NCBI GenBank assembly: GCA_050259235.1 | Contig: JBLNAG010000003.1 | Span: 16,084-80,083, forward strand | Origin: UBA5364 sp050259235 | GTDB taxonomy: Bacteria; Bacillota_I; Bacilli_A; RF39; UBA660 | Length of the DNA: 64,000 bases | Direction: 5' to 3' | Shown here: piece by piece, positions 50,809-59,989 of the stretch | Numbering within the stretch: the stretch's first letter is position 1 | How the letters are laid out: every line of letters begins with the position of its first letter | Made by a program: the position numbers and the translations under genes | Notes under the pieces: generated by a model | The model's input: the letters and a program-made list of their open reading frames with translations, nothing else | Databases searched by the model: none | What the model was told of the DNA's origin: nothing

Positions 50809-52018
50809 CTTCGATTCTAATTAATTGATTGTATTTACAAACACGATCTGTTCTTGATAAAGATCCTGTTTTAATTTGTCCTAAATCAAGTCCAACTGCT
50901 AAATCAGCAATTGTTGTGTCTTCTGTTTCTCCACTACGGTGTGAAATTACTGTCTTGTAATTGTGTTTTTTAGCTAAAGCTATTGTTTCAATCGTTTCAG
51001 TAATTGTTCCTATTTGGTTAACCTTTAAAAGGATTGCATTTCCAGCATGATTATCAATACCTTTTTGAAGACATTTTATATTGGTAACAAATAAGTCATC
51101 CCCTACTAATTGAATTTTGTCACCCATTCTTTCAGTTAATAAACTAAATCCTTCCCAATCATTTTCATCCACTCCATCTTCAATTGAAATAATTGGATAA
51201 TCTTCAACTAATTCCTCATAGAAATTAATTAATTCTTCAGTTGTTAAAGATTTATTTTCTCCTGCTAAAACATATTTACCTTCTTTATAGAATTCACTAG
51301 CAGCTACATCTAATCCAATACATACATCTTTTCTTAACTCATAGCCTGCTAATTTAATAGCTTCACAAATTAAATCTAATGCTTCACGATTACTCTTTAA
51401 GTTAGGAGCAAATCCTCCTTCATCACCAACATTAGTGTTATATCCTTTTCCCTTTAATACTTTCTTCAAGTTATGGAATACTTCTGAACCAATTCTTACT
51501 CTATCTTTAATAGTACTAGCTTGTGGAATAATCATAAATTCTTGGAAATCTAAATTATTATCACCATGAGCACCACCATTAATAATATTCATCATTGGTA
51601 CAGGTAAAGTTTTACCGTCACCTACATAACGATATAAAGGCACTCCTTTATATAAAGCAGCAGCTTTTAAAGCAGCCATTGATACACCTAAAATAGCATT
51701 AGCTCCTAAGTTACTCTTAGTTTCAGTACCATCTAATTCTATCATTTTATAATCTAATCCCTTTTGATCTAAGACATCAAAACCAATTAAATTATCTCTT
51801 AAAACAGTATTAACATTATTAACTGCCTTTTGAACACCTTTACCCATATATCTATTTCCGCCATCACGTAATTCTAAGGCTTCTCTTTCACCAGTAGAAG
51901 CACCACTAGGAACACTAGCTCTACCTAATATTCCATTTTCTAATATTACATCTACTTCAACAGTTGGATTACCTCTTGAATCTAATATCTCACGTCCAAT
52001 AATATTTTTTATTTTCAT
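50798..52018 (-). CDS. eno: Enolase
   Basis: 406 residues from the ATG at 52018, behind GAGAGG. It is a little shorter than the usual 430. Intact landmarks are IIGREILDSRGNPTVEVD, SGASTGEREALELRD, NIINGGAHGDNNLDFQEFM, the Mg2+ ligand region SIEDGVDENDW and LLKVNQIGTITETIE, and the C-terminal VISHRSGETEDTTIADLAVG. It converts 2-phosphoglycerate to phosphoenolpyruvate in glycolysis. It is monocistronic, with no glycolytic neighbour here, unlike the pgk-tpi-pgm-eno cluster of Bacillus. Confidence 0.95.
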   Translation of the reverse strand: MKIKNIIGREILDSRGNPTVEVDVILENGILGRASVPSGASTGEREALELRDGGNRYMGKGVQKAVNNVNTVLRDNLIGFDVLDQKGLDYKMIELDGTETKSNLGANAILGVSMAALKAAALYKGVPLYRYVGDGKTLPVPMMNIINGGAHGDNNLDFQEFMIIPQASTIKDRVRIGSEVFHNLKKVLKGKGYNTNVGDEGGFAPNLKSNREALDLICEAIKLAGYELRKDVCIGLDVAASEFYKEGKYVLAGENKSLTTEELINFYEELVEDYPIISIEDGVDENDWEGFSLLTERMGDKIQLVGDDLFVTNIKCLQKGIDNHAGNAILLKVNQIGTITETIETIALAKKHNYKTVISHRSGETEDTTIADLAVGLDLGQIKTGSLSRTDRVCKYNQLIRIEEDV

Positions 52019-52091
52019 AAAACCTATCCTCTCTAATTTACACATCTATTATATCACTTATAAATTATTTTATAAACCTATTTGGCAGGAT

Positions 52092-52120
52092 TTGACATTT
52101 ATTTTATTTAGTATTAGAAT
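52092..52120 (+). promoter_or_regulatory. Promoter of the gene at 52164
   Basis: TTGACA (52092-52097), 17-base spacer, TAGAAT (52115-52120). Confidence 0.75.
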
Positions 52121-52163
52121 AGTGTTCCCACTAAGTAAATGTCTTAATATGGAGGTATTGTAT

Positions 52164-52634
52164 ATGAGTGATTTTATTAAGAATACTATAGCTATGGTTA
52201 TAATAGGTGACGAAGAAAATGAACAATTTGATGGTAAGATAAAAATGAATGGTAAAGAACAAGGAATTATCTATCACTGCGACTCAATAAAGAAAATGGT
52301 TAAAGAGTTAAATAAAGAAGGATATCCCTTAAACAATATTGACTTTTCAAATGTTCATGAATCAGGTTTTGGTTTGGTTAATATGGGACATATCTTATTT
52401 TGCAATTGTACTATGGGTAATAGTATTTTTGGCTATTTATTTCTTCCATCTAGGTTAACAGAAAAACAAATTGAATCATTAAGATTATTCGAATCTAATT
52501 TTCAACAATTTCAACAATTATATTTAATGAGAATTGATAGTTTAGATAATCAAGTTTTTGAGAGTAATATATCTACTTATGATTTTAGTGTTGATAATTT
52601 AATTGATACTTATTATAGAATAAAAACAAAATAG
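52164..52634 (+). CDS. Unknown soluble protein
   Basis: 156 residues from the ATG at 52164, placed behind GGAGG; earlier in-frame starts lie within the promoter. No signal peptide or membrane segment. Recognisable only as a mixed alpha/beta protein with VIIGDEENEQFDG near the start and a Cys pair (FCNCTMG). The C-terminal half is helical and Gln/Asn-rich (RLFESNFQQFQQLYLMR). I do not recognise a family. It has a clear promoter and terminator of its own. Confidence 0.55.
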   Translation: MSDFIKNTIAMVIIGDEENEQFDGKIKMNGKEQGIIYHCDSIKKMVKELNKEGYPLNNIDFSNVHESGFGLVNMGHILFCNCTMGNSIFGYLFLPSRLTEKQIESLRLFESNFQQFQQLYLMRIDSLDNQVFESNISTYDFSVDNLIDTYYRIKTK

Positions 52635-52656
52635 AATGGTTAAACCATTCTATTTT
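52628..52656. terminator. Bidirectional terminator
   Basis: AAAATAGAATGGTT pairs with AACCATTCTATTTT between convergent genes. Confidence 0.85.
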
Positions 52657-53981
52657 AATTCTTCAACAAATTTTTTAAATTCTTCACCACGAATTTCAAA
52701 ACTCTTGTATTGATCCCATGAAGCACAGGCAGGACTTAATAATATAACATTATTTTCTTCTGATAAATTATAAGCTACTTTAACTGCTTCTTCTAGTACA
52801 TCTACTACTACGCAATCTTTCTTAATCTTATCAGCCCATTCTTTTATTCTATTTTTAGTTTCTCCATAACAAACAATATGACTAACATTATTCATATATG
52901 GTTCTAATCCATCAAATGGATGTCCTCTATCTAATCCTCCTAATAGAATAATAGTTGGTTTATCAAATGATTTTAGGGCAATAATAGTTGATTCAACATT
53001 AGTAGCCTTAGAATCGTTATAGAATTCTCTACCATTAAGTTTTTTAACAAATTCAAGACGATGTTCAACACCCGCAAAGTCCTCTAAAACATTTCTTATT
53101 ATTTCATTTTTTATATTAAATTGTTTTGCTATTAATATTGCACACATAATATTTTCGTAATTATGCATACCTTTAATACGAATATCACTTAATTCAATAA
53201 TTTTTTCATCTTTATAACAAATAAATTTATTTTCAACATAAGCATCTTGTTTTTGCTTACTAGAAAAATATAATTTTTGTGACATAATATCTTTTGTTAC
53301 TTCAAGAACATCTTCGTTTTCATAATTTAAAATAGCTAAATTACTATTAGTGTGATGATTGAATATTCTCTTCTTAACATTCTTATAGTTTTCATATGTT
53401 CCATGAAAATCAAGATGAACTTCTGATAAATTAGTAAGTACTGATATATTAGTTTTAAAGTCACTTACGTTATATAATTGATGATCAGATATTTCAAGAA
53501 CTAAAATATCTTTACTCTTAACTTCTTCTACTAATTTAGATAATGGTATCCCAATATTTCCACCAAGATGTACCGGAAGACCAGCAGCTTTAAGTATTTC
53601 ATAGGTAATTGTTGTAGTTGTTGTTTTACCATTTGAACCAGTTATACCAACTATTGTTATATCTTTTGGTAATAAATGATAAGCAACTTCAACTTCATTA
53701 ATTACTTTTATACCTAATTGAGTAGCTTTAACAACGCATTTATGAGTACTAATGATTCCTGGATTTTTTACAACATAGTCATAACTATCATCTAATAACT
53801 CTTCAGGACAATCTGTTATTACATAACTTACACCTAAACTCTTAAGTTCTTCTACTTGATTAGGATCTTGTTCTTTCATATCTGTAATTAAAATTTGATT
53901 ATTTTTCTTAGAAAGTAGTTTTGCAACTTCATAACCACTTCTAGCCATTCCTAAAATAAATATCTTTTTGTTATTAAACAT
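52650..53981 (-). CDS. murD: UDP-N-acetylmuramoyl-L-alanine-D-glutamate ligase
   Basis: 443 residues from the ATG at 53981, behind GGAGG. The N-terminal Rossmann-like domain has FILGMARSGYEVAKLLS. The ATP loop is GITGSNGKTTTT, followed by LGGNIGIPL, the central EISDHQLYN and LTNLSEVHLDFHGT, and the C-terminal ATN-x-ES block (NDSKATNVESTIIAL, LLGGLDRG). It adds D-glutamate to the cytoplasmic peptidoglycan precursor. It stands apart from other mur genes in the window. Confidence 0.94.
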   Translation of the reverse strand: MFNNKKIFILGMARSGYEVAKLLSKKNNQILITDMKEQDPNQVEELKSLGVSYVITDCPEELLDDSYDYVVKNPGIISTHKCVVKATQLGIKVINEVEVAYHLLPKDITIVGITGSNGKTTTTTITYEILKAAGLPVHLGGNIGIPLSKLVEEVKSKDILVLEISDHQLYNVSDFKTNISVLTNLSEVHLDFHGTYENYKNVKKRIFNHHTNSNLAILNYENEDVLEVTKDIMSQKLYFSSKQKQDAYVENKFICYKDEKIIELSDIRIKGMHNYENIMCAILIAKQFNIKNEIIRNVLEDFAGVEHRLEFVKKLNGREFYNDSKATNVESTIIALKSFDKPTIILLGGLDRGHPFDGLEPYMNNVSHIVCYGETKNRIKEWADKIKKDCVVVDVLEEAVKVAYNLSEENNVILLSPACASWDQYKSFEIRGEEFKKFVEELK

Positions 53982-54056
53982 CGTTTCATCCTCCATTAAT
54001 ATTATAACATTATTTAATAACTTTGTTAACCAAATTATTAGTTAATATCAAGTAAA

Positions 54057-54072
54057 AAACGCCTAAGCGTTT
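54057..54072 (-). terminator. Terminator of the ABC permease gene
   Basis: AAACGC/GCGTTT with a 4-base loop and TTTTTT on the minus strand; it includes the stop codon. Confidence 0.75.
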
Positions 54073-54851
54073 AATTCTTTTTTATTATATGCATCAAATA
54101 AACCAATTAGTATTATAACAACCATAACTAATAAAATAGCAATATTAATAGGGTTTAACGAACTATCAACCACGATATCTCTAGCACTTACATATTCAAA
54201 TGGTGATAGATATTTAATAAATTCAACTTTATCACTCATCATTCCTACTACTTGTAACATATATGTTCCCATTACAATTCCAATTCCCATTGTCATACTT
54301 TTTCTTGTTTTTCTATAATAAATTGAAACTAATAACGTAAGCGTAAAAAAGAATAAATGTAAGAATGCTGGGGCAATTGATATCAATAACCATTTAGTAA
54401 TATCAAGATCATCACTTAATGATAATCCAATAAAAGTAGTAATTGCAATTACTAAATTAAATAAAATAATATAAGTAAATCCCATTAATAACTTAGAAGT
54501 TAATATTTGATTACGATTAACTGGTTTAGAATATAGGAAGGCAATACTTCCTTCATCTTCTTCTTTAAGTAAAATAGTACTTCCCATAATAGCGAAATAA
54601 CATCCACCTAAAATGGTCATCATTACATATCCTTCGGTTGCTATCCAACCAAAGACTGTACCAATTCCTATTACATCCATATTAAATATTTCTAACATTT
54701 CTTTTGGAAAAGTTTTTAATAACTTCGTCAAATCTTCACTATTGCCAGCCATACTTGGATATATAGCAAAAGCAACAATAAATAAGCTCACTACTATTCC
54801 TACCCAAATAAGAAAAGGTCTAAAATTTAATTTTATTTCTCTTTTAAACAT
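54063..54851 (-). CDS. ABC-2 type permease
   Basis: 262 residues with six predicted membrane helices and the ABC-2 permease signature FLYSKPVNRNQILTSKLL between helices 2 and 3. It starts one base after the stop of the ATPase gene upstream, so the two are co-translated as one exporter. Substrate unknown; relatives export antibiotics, bacitracin-like peptides or lipids. Confidence 0.85.
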   Translation of the reverse strand: MFKREIKLNFRPFLIWVGIVVSLFIVAFAIYPSMAGNSEDLTKLLKTFPKEMLEIFNMDVIGIGTVFGWIATEGYVMMTILGGCYFAIMGSTILLKEEDEGSIAFLYSKPVNRNQILTSKLLMGFTYIILFNLVIAITTFIGLSLSDDLDITKWLLISIAPAFLHLFFFTLTLLVSIYYRKTRKSMTMGIGIVMGTYMLQVVGMMSDKVEFIKYLSPFEYVSARDIVVDSSLNPINIAILLVMVVIILIGLFDAYNKKELNA

Positions 54852-54852
54852 A

Positions 54853-55725
54853 TTAATCCTCCTTATAATAATGTAAGAATATTTCTTCTAATGATGGTTC
54901 TTCAATTAATAAATTACTTATATTAATATCACCTAAAATTTTTAATAACTTATTAATATCTCCGTTATATATAAACTGAATCATATTATTATTTTGTTTT
55001 TTGATAATAATATCTTTCATTGGTAATTTCAATGTTTTATATTCTTTACTATATAAAGTAATAACATTAAAATCAAATTTATCTAGCTTATTAATAGTTA
55101 AAATGTCAATTAAATTACCATTTTTAATAATACCAACACGATCACAAATCTTTTTAACATCATTTAAATTATGTGATGAGAAAAAGATAGTTGTTCCTTT
55201 TTTTCTTTCTTCTTCTAATAATTCGAAGAAAGCTTCTTGTTTTAAAGGATCTAATCCATTTGTTGGTTCATCTAAAATAAGTAATGATGGTTCATGCATA
55301 AAAGCTAGGATAATTCCTACTTTTTTTAAATTCCCAAATGATAATTCATCAATTTTTTTAGTTGTATCAACATCTAATTTTTTAATTAAATATTCTACTC
55401 TTTTAGATAGATCCTTATCATAAAAAGACGCTGAATAATCTATCATTTGCATAACTGTTAAATCATCATATAAATTAACTTCACTAGATAAATAACCAAT
55501 TTCCTTTTTTAATTGATAATTCTCTTTAGTTAATTCTTGACCATTAAAGGTAATCTTACCATCTGTTTTATTTATAAGATTTAAAATACATTTAATAGTT
55601 GTACTTTTTCCAGCCCCATTTGGACCAATAAAGCCAAATATTTCACCAGATTCAATTTCTAAATCTAAATTTTGAACCCCTAAAATGTTTTTATAATACT
55701 TTGTTAAATGTTCTATCTTTAACAT
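54853..55725 (-). CDS. ABC transporter ATP-binding protein
   Basis: 290 residues. Walker A GPNGAGKST (about residue 36), Q-loop YLSSEVNLYDDL, signature LSFGNLKKVGI (a variant of LSGGQ), Walker B LLILDEPTNGLDP, and switch SSHNL. A C-terminal extension of about 80 residues is typical of CcmA/BcrA-type ATPases that partner with ABC-2 permeases. It works with the adjacent permease. Ribosome site GAAAGGA. Confidence 0.9.
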   Translation of the reverse strand: MLKIEHLTKYYKNILGVQNLDLEIESGEIFGFIGPNGAGKSTTIKCILNLINKTDGKITFNGQELTKENYQLKKEIGYLSSEVNLYDDLTVMQMIDYSASFYDKDLSKRVEYLIKKLDVDTTKKIDELSFGNLKKVGIILAFMHEPSLLILDEPTNGLDPLKQEAFFELLEEERKKGTTIFFSSHNLNDVKKICDRVGIIKNGNLIDILTINKLDKFDFNVITLYSKEYKTLKLPMKDIIIKKQNNNMIQFIYNGDINKLLKILGDINISNLLIEEPSLEEIFLHYYKED

Positions 55726-55738
55726 ATTAACATCCTTT

Positions 55739-56227
55739 CTAGTAACCTAATACCCCTTCTATACTTTCATCATTATCAATAAAACTTTGAACTTCTACTA
55801 CAGTATAATTCTTTTTATCATTTCTAATAACTACTTTTTCTATTCCAGCATTAATAATTAATCTTTTGCACATAGAACAAGGCATAGCACTTTCAACATA
55901 ACTACCATCAGTATAATTTTTTCCTACTAAATATAAAGTAGACCCAATCATACGATTACGTTCAGCACTAATAATGGCATTTTGTTCGGCATGAACACTA
56001 CGACAAACTTCATATCTTTCACCTCTAGGTATTTTTAATTTTTCCCTAATGCAAAAATTTAAATCAGTACAGTTTTTTCTACCTCTTGGTGCACCATTAT
56101 ATCCAGTAGCTATTATTTCATCATTTTTAACAATAACTGCCCCAAAATCTCTCCTAATACATGTAGCCCTCTCTAGTATTGATTCTGCAACATCTAAATA
56201 ATAATTATTCTTGTCAATTCTTGTCAT
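55739..56227 (-). CDS. dCMP deaminase (ComEB-type)
   Basis: 162 residues from the ATG at 56227, behind AGGTG. Zinc-site motifs are SVHAEQNAI (His and the catalytic Glu) and MPCSMCKRLI (two Cys). The N-terminal RATCIRRDFGAVIVKND and TGYNGAPRG identify the deoxycytidylate deaminase family, which supplies dUMP for thymidylate synthesis. In Bacillus the comEB homologue sits in the comE operon; here it is next to an ABC exporter and a pilin-like gene. Confidence 0.92.
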   Translation of the reverse strand: MTRIDKNNYYLDVAESILERATCIRRDFGAVIVKNDEIIATGYNGAPRGRKNCTDLNFCIREKLKIPRGERYEVCRSVHAEQNAIISAERNRMIGSTLYLVGKNYTDGSYVESAMPCSMCKRLIINAGIEKVVIRNDKKNYTVVEVQSFIDNDESIEGVLGY

Positions 56228-56282
56228 ATTAACACCTACTTTCCCTTTAAGTATAGCACAACTATACAATAATATAAATAGA

Positions 56283-56306
56283 AAAAGATATAATTTCTTA
56301 TATCTT
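56283..56306 (-). terminator. Terminator of the small pilin gene
   Basis: AAAGATATAA/TTATATCTTT with loop TTTC, overlapping the stop codon. Confidence 0.75.
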
Positions 56307-56698
56307 TATATGCCAGTTTCACATGTATTTATTGTTGTACATGATTCAGTATATTCAGTTAAATATTGGTTAACAGTATCACTCCATGTTATAGCAATAC
56401 ACCCTACTAATTCATTATTAGTAGTTGGATCAATTACCTCCTTTGTGGTAATTAAACCACTTTGTTTAAGAGCGTCAAATGATAAGTTAAATGCCCCAAC
56501 ATGATTATATAAACATTCTTCATTAGAAAGAGTCCATCTACTAGCAGCATTTTCTAATGCAGCAATTTGTTCTTCTTTTATATCTTTTTTTGATTTATTA
56601 ACAACCCCAATTAAAGTAGGTGAAACGATTAGTGCAATTATTCCCAATATAGCGATAACTGCCAATAATTCTACTAATGTAAATCCCTTTGTTTTCAT
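56306..56698 (-). CDS. Type IV pilin/pseudopilin-like protein
   Basis: 130 residues. Prepilin leader KTKGFTLVELLAVIAILGII (cleavage after the Gly, +5 Glu present), then a small head with three Cys, the last two at the C-terminus (SCTTINTC). The head shares A-x-x-W...DP-T-T...GCIAI with residues 40-110 of the pilin-LRR protein at 31909, but carries no extra domain. It may be the basic pilin of the set. Ribosome site GGAGAGAT. Confidence 0.85.
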   Translation of the reverse strand: MKTKGFTLVELLAVIAILGIIALIVSPTLIGVVNKSKKDIKEEQIAALENAASRWTLSNEECLYNHVGAFNLSFDALKQSGLITTKEVIDPTTNNELVGCIAITWSDTVNQYLTEYTESCTTINTCETGI

Positions 56699-56813
56699 AC
56701 TATCTCTCCTATATTCTTAACATTATTATATCATAGTCTATTTTCTTTTTCGACATTTTTTACTATATTTACATTTTATTATCAAATTGATATAATTGCT
56801 TGGGAGTGATGAT

Positions 56814-57458
56814 ATGATAGATAATATAAAGAAATTGAATAATTTTGATTTGAAGGTTATTGCTCTTATTTTAATGACGGTAGATCATATTGGTTATTAT
56901 TTATTTCCAGAACAACTATTTTTAAGATATATTGGAAGAATATCTTTCCCTATATTTGCTTTCTTAATGGCTGAGGCATATATTCATTCTTCTAATATAA
57001 CAAAAAAGATGAAAAATTTATTTATAGTTGCTATTGTTATCCAAATATTATTTTGGTTAACAGGCGCTTTTGCAGGTAAAGGAAATATTATGTTTGCCCT
57101 ATTAGGGGGATTAATATTAATTCACTTATATAATAACTATAAAAAAATATATTCATTCTTATTCTTATTTTCATATATAATTTTAAATCTTTTCTTTCAT
57201 ATTGATTATGGTGTTTTGGGTATTTTAATAGTATTTGCCTTTTCATTAAAAGATTATGAAACGAGATTCTTAGCAGTGTCATTTGTTCTATTATTTTTAA
57301 ATGGTATGAATACTATTCCTGTTATTTGGTCATTCTTATCACTAGTCATTATCGCTTTCTATAATGGTAAGCTCGGTACTAAAAAGTATAAGGATTTATT
57401 TTATATATACTATCCATTACATATAATAATTTTATATTTAATTAGTAAATTAATGTAA
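56814..57458 (+). CDS. TraX-family membrane protein
   Basis: 214 residues from the ATG at 56814, behind GGGAGTGATG. About eight membrane helices. The family signature near the start is FDLKVIALILMTVDHIGYY, followed by RYIGRISFPIFAFLMAEAY. TraX of the F plasmid acetylates pilin; chromosomal relatives in Firmicutes are of unknown function. No conjugation genes are nearby, though a pilin-like gene is divergently transcribed just upstream. Confidence 0.85.
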   Translation: MIDNIKKLNNFDLKVIALILMTVDHIGYYLFPEQLFLRYIGRISFPIFAFLMAEAYIHSSNITKKMKNLFIVAIVIQILFWLTGAFAGKGNIMFALLGGLILIHLYNNYKKIYSFLFLFSYIILNLFFHIDYGVLGILIVFAFSLKDYETRFLAVSFVLLFLNGMNTIPVIWSFLSLVIIAFYNGKLGTKKYKDLFYIYYPLHIIILYLISKLM

Positions 57459-57462
57459 GAAA

Positions 57463-57490
57463 AAAATCACCTCAGGTGATTTTTATTTTC
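57463..57490. terminator. Terminator after the TraX-like gene and tRNA-Arg
   Basis: AAAATCACC/GGTGATTTT with a 3-base loop, flanked by A and T runs, between convergent units. Confidence 0.85.
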
Positions 57491-57496
57491 AAAAAG

Positions 57497-57573
<77 letters not shown>

Positions 57574-57602
57574 AAGTATCTCTCTAAATGAGAGATATAT
57601 AG

Positions 57603-57631
57603 ATTATACACCACTTTTTTTCATTATTCAA
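57603..57631 (-). promoter_or_regulatory. Promoter of tRNA-Arg
   Basis: On the minus strand TTGAAT (57626-57631), 17-base spacer, TATAAT (57603-57608). The -35 lies within the last codons of the GerM-like gene. A hairpin TATCTCTC/GAGAGATA (57577-57597) lies in the leader before the tRNA. Confidence 0.7.
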
Positions 57632-58586
57632 TAGTTTTAATAACATTTTTATAACTTTCATCTTGATCTACTGTTAATACTACTTCTTTAACATCATAGT
57701 TATCTTCTATTGATAAAGTAATTGTATACAGAACTTCTTCAAGAATATCCTTTTCATCAACATTATCAAATATATAATTATTAAATTTAAGTTCTAGTAT
57801 ATCTTCTCCTTCATTTACACTCAATAATTTCACATTACTATTTAAAAAACTCATTAAATTGCTAGAATATATTGGTGTACTCGTTAATTCATCAATAATA
57901 ATAGATATTTTACTACGACTATCATTTACATATTTAGTAACAGGAACATAATAGTAATTATCATTATACTTACTAACATAGTAAACTGTTACTTGATTAA
58001 TATCTTCAAAGCTATTAATATCATAACTTTTATTTATGCCAAAAGATCGATTTAATGTACTGGGTAATGTTACTTGAGTCTTAGGTAATCTACTTAGTAT
58101 ATCTCCTTCAACATAAATAATAATTTTGTCAACACTAGGTATTCCAGTTAATGTGTAAACAATTGCTTCAATCATTTTTTCTTCTAATTCTTTACTTATA
58201 TCTAATAATTCTTTACTAAAATTTATTTTTAACAATCCTTCTTCAAATTTAGTACTAAGCACTTTAGTATCACAAGGTAAAATTGATCTAAATCCATTTG
58301 GTATTTGGCTCTCACCAGCTCCATCAGTAATTAGTATCTCCATCAACTCTTTAGCTCTTCTTTCAACATCTGTATTACTACTAGTTACTATGACATTTGT
58401 TTTTCCCAAATAATCATTACTGTCCATTAAAAATATTGTGCCAGTAATAATATCATCATTGATATATTCTAATTTTTGATTATATTTAATATCATTATTT
58501 TCTTTCGGTACTAGATAAATTAAAAATAAAGCACACAAAGCTAGCGTAGAAACTAATATTTTTTTAATAGTCATTCTTTTTAACAT
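57624..58586 (-). CDS. gerM: GerM-like protein with two GerMN domains
   Basis: 320 residues. One N-terminal membrane anchor (about 8-24), then two GerMN domains. Both have the motif in which a K-E-L (or Y-T-L) helix is followed by a V-x-x-I-x-I strand (IVYTLTGIPSVDKIIIYVEG and VLYTITLSIEDNYDVKEVVL). GerM in Bacillus is a lipoprotein needed for sporulation and germination, located at the forespore engulfment membranes. Here the anchor is a plain helix without an obvious lipobox Cys. It follows gerE, as in Bacillus, where gerE and gerM lie near each other. Confidence 0.85.
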   Translation of the reverse strand: MLKRMTIKKILVSTLALCALFLIYLVPKENNDIKYNQKLEYINDDIITGTIFLMDSNDYLGKTNVIVTSSNTDVERRAKELMEILITDGAGESQIPNGFRSILPCDTKVLSTKFEEGLLKINFSKELLDISKELEEKMIEAIVYTLTGIPSVDKIIIYVEGDILSRLPKTQVTLPSTLNRSFGINKSYDINSFEDINQVTVYYVSKYNDNYYYVPVTKYVNDSRSKISIIIDELTSTPIYSSNLMSFLNSNVKLLSVNEGEDILELKFNNYIFDNVDEKDILEEVLYTITLSIEDNYDVKEVVLTVDQDESYKNVIKTIE

Positions 58587-58611
58587 AAGTCACCTCACTA
58601 ATAATATGAAA

Positions 58612-58635
58612 AAAACCGCAAGATAATGCGGTTTT
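58612..58635 (-). terminator. Terminator of gerE
   Basis: AAAACCGCA/TGCGGTTTT with a 6-base loop, overlapping the stop codon; the stem is GC-rich for this genome. Confidence 0.85.
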
Positions 58636-58841
58636 TATATTGAAAGTTCTCCAAGTTTTAAAAGTTCTACTACAGCGCCAGCACGCCCTTTAACACCTAA
58701 TTTTTGCATAGCATTAGAGATATGATTTCGCACTGTTTTTTCACTTATACCCAAAGCAGTAGCTATTTCAATAGTTGATTTATTTAATATAAGTAATTCG
58801 AATACTTCTTTTTCCCTTTTAGTTAATATACTGTTAGACAT
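58635..58841 (-). CDS. gerE: Sporulation transcription factor GerE
   Basis: 68 residues from the ATG at 58841, behind GAGGG (an ATG at 58883 has no ribosome site). LuxR-type HTH almost identical in pattern to Bacillus GerE: LTKREKEVFELLILNKST, GISEKTVRNHISNAMQKLG and AVVELLKLGEL. GerE is the last mother-cell regulator, controlling spore coat genes with sigma-K. A stand-alone LuxR HTH of this size is diagnostic and strongly supports endospore formation. Confidence 0.93.
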   Translation of the reverse strand: MSNSILTKREKEVFELLILNKSTIEIATALGISEKTVRNHISNAMQKLGVKGRAGAVVELLKLGELSI

Positions 58842-58936
58842 ATTTCCCTCACTTCCTAAGTTGGGTGGTTTATATTTACTCATATTATTTTATGATGAAT
58901 TAATATTTAAGTGAGCGAAATTGCCTATAACAAATA

Positions 58937-58966
58937 AAGAATAATTCTTATTTTTGAATTATTCTT
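58937..58966 (-). terminator. Terminator of spoIIIAH
   Basis: AAGAATAATTC/GAATTATTCTT with an 8-base loop, overlapping the stop codon. Confidence 0.8.
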
Positions 58967-59450
58967 GAAACTTCACAGATATATACATCTTATTTTCATA
59001 ATTTTCTTGAATACTACGCATTATTTTATTTGCCAAAGAAGCATCATGTTCTTTACTAGCTACGACGACTCTTATTTGGTCCCCTTCTATTTTAATAAAA
59101 GATTTTAATTTAAAATTATCTTCTATTTTAGATTCTAAGTTTTCTTCTTCGCCTCTAATAATATTTAAAGCTTTCATCTTTTCAAAAGCATTATTTTTCT
59201 CATCAACTGTCGAATCAACATTAGTTAAAATACCCGTTAAGTTAGTTATTTCCTTTAACATTTCTTCATCAGCTTCAACTCTTAACGCCACTAATATATC
59301 ACTTTCTTTTACTTCGCTATTAACTTCATCTTTTTCGCCAACATTCGTATTTGTTAGTAGTAATTCTGTAGGCATTGTAACATAATATATACTTAAAACT
59401 AATATAAGACTAAACAATGTTAAAAACCATAAACTTCTTTTATTAATCAT
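58959..59450 (-). CDS. spoIIIAH: SpoIIIAH-like protein
   Basis: 163 residues. N-terminal membrane anchor (KRSLWFLTLFSLILVLSIYYVTMP) and an extracytoplasmic ring-building-motif domain (DEEMLKEITNLTGILTNV...VVVASKEHDASLANKIMRSIQ). SpoIIIAH of the mother cell pairs with forespore SpoIIQ to form the channel across the two membranes. Family members run about 160-220 residues; this is a short one. The rest of the spoIIIA operon is not next to it, which is unusual. Ribosome site GGAGGAAT. Confidence 0.8.
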   Translation of the reverse strand: MINKRSLWFLTLFSLILVLSIYYVTMPTELLLTNTNVGEKDEVNSEVKESDILVALRVEADEEMLKEITNLTGILTNVDSTVDEKNNAFEKMKALNIIRGEEENLESKIEDNFKLKSFIKIEGDQIRVVVASKEHDASLANKIMRSIQENYENKMYISVKFQE

Positions 59451-59536
59451 ATTATTCCTCCAACTCTTAGTAAAATATATTATTTTTTTTAATTATTATT
59501 ACAAAAACATATTTATTTTAAGGAATAAATTAATAA

Positions 59537-59863
59537 TCACATATCAGAATGAAAAAGGTAATTGCACTTTTGACAATCAAAATAATATTGAGTTAATTTC
59601 TTTTTACTATTTGTTACCCAAAATAATTTACCTTTCATTATTGGAGTTTCCATAACAGCAACTGTTTTTATATAATATTCTTCACTATTTAATTTGTCAA
59701 CTAAATCATTTTTAGTTTTATCTAATAAGTACTTGCTATTAGCTAATATACTTAGCACACCTAACATTAATACTAAAAATAATATTAGAGTTGCATATAA
59801 TATGCCTGATATAACTAACCCCTTATTATTAATTTTTAAAATCGATAATATAAAGTTTTTCAT
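59537..59863 (-). CDS. Small pilin-like membrane protein
   Basis: 108 residues. A short basic N-terminus ending NNKGLVISGILYATLILFL resembles a pseudopilin leader, with Gly before a hydrophobic helix, but position +5 is not Glu. It is therefore more like a minor (PilX/GspK-type) subunit, or just a membrane protein. A Cys pair (DCQKC) lies near the end. It is located between spoIIIAH and thrS. Not assigned. Confidence 0.5.
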   Translation of the reverse strand: MKNFILSILKINNKGLVISGILYATLILFLVLMLGVLSILANSKYLLDKTKNDLVDKLNSEEYYIKTVAVMETPIMKGKLFWVTNSKKKLTQYYFDCQKCNYLFHSDM

Positions 59864-59970
59864 ATAATTTCACCTATTTATATTTTTCCACTTTATATTT
59901 TTATTATCCGATAAAAAAAACTACTTATTTTTAAATAAGTTAATATTTTTTTACTATTAGTTTGCAAAAA

Positions 59971-59989
59971 AACCTAGAAATTCTAGGTT
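59971..59989 (-). terminator. Terminator of thrS
   Basis: A 19-base palindrome AACCTAGAAATTCTAGGTT next to an A/T run. Confidence 0.8.

Noticed and set aside
56814..57458. TraX-like protein as evidence for conjugation.
   Set aside because: TraX relatives are common as isolated chromosomal genes in Firmicutes, and nothing else conjugative is nearby.
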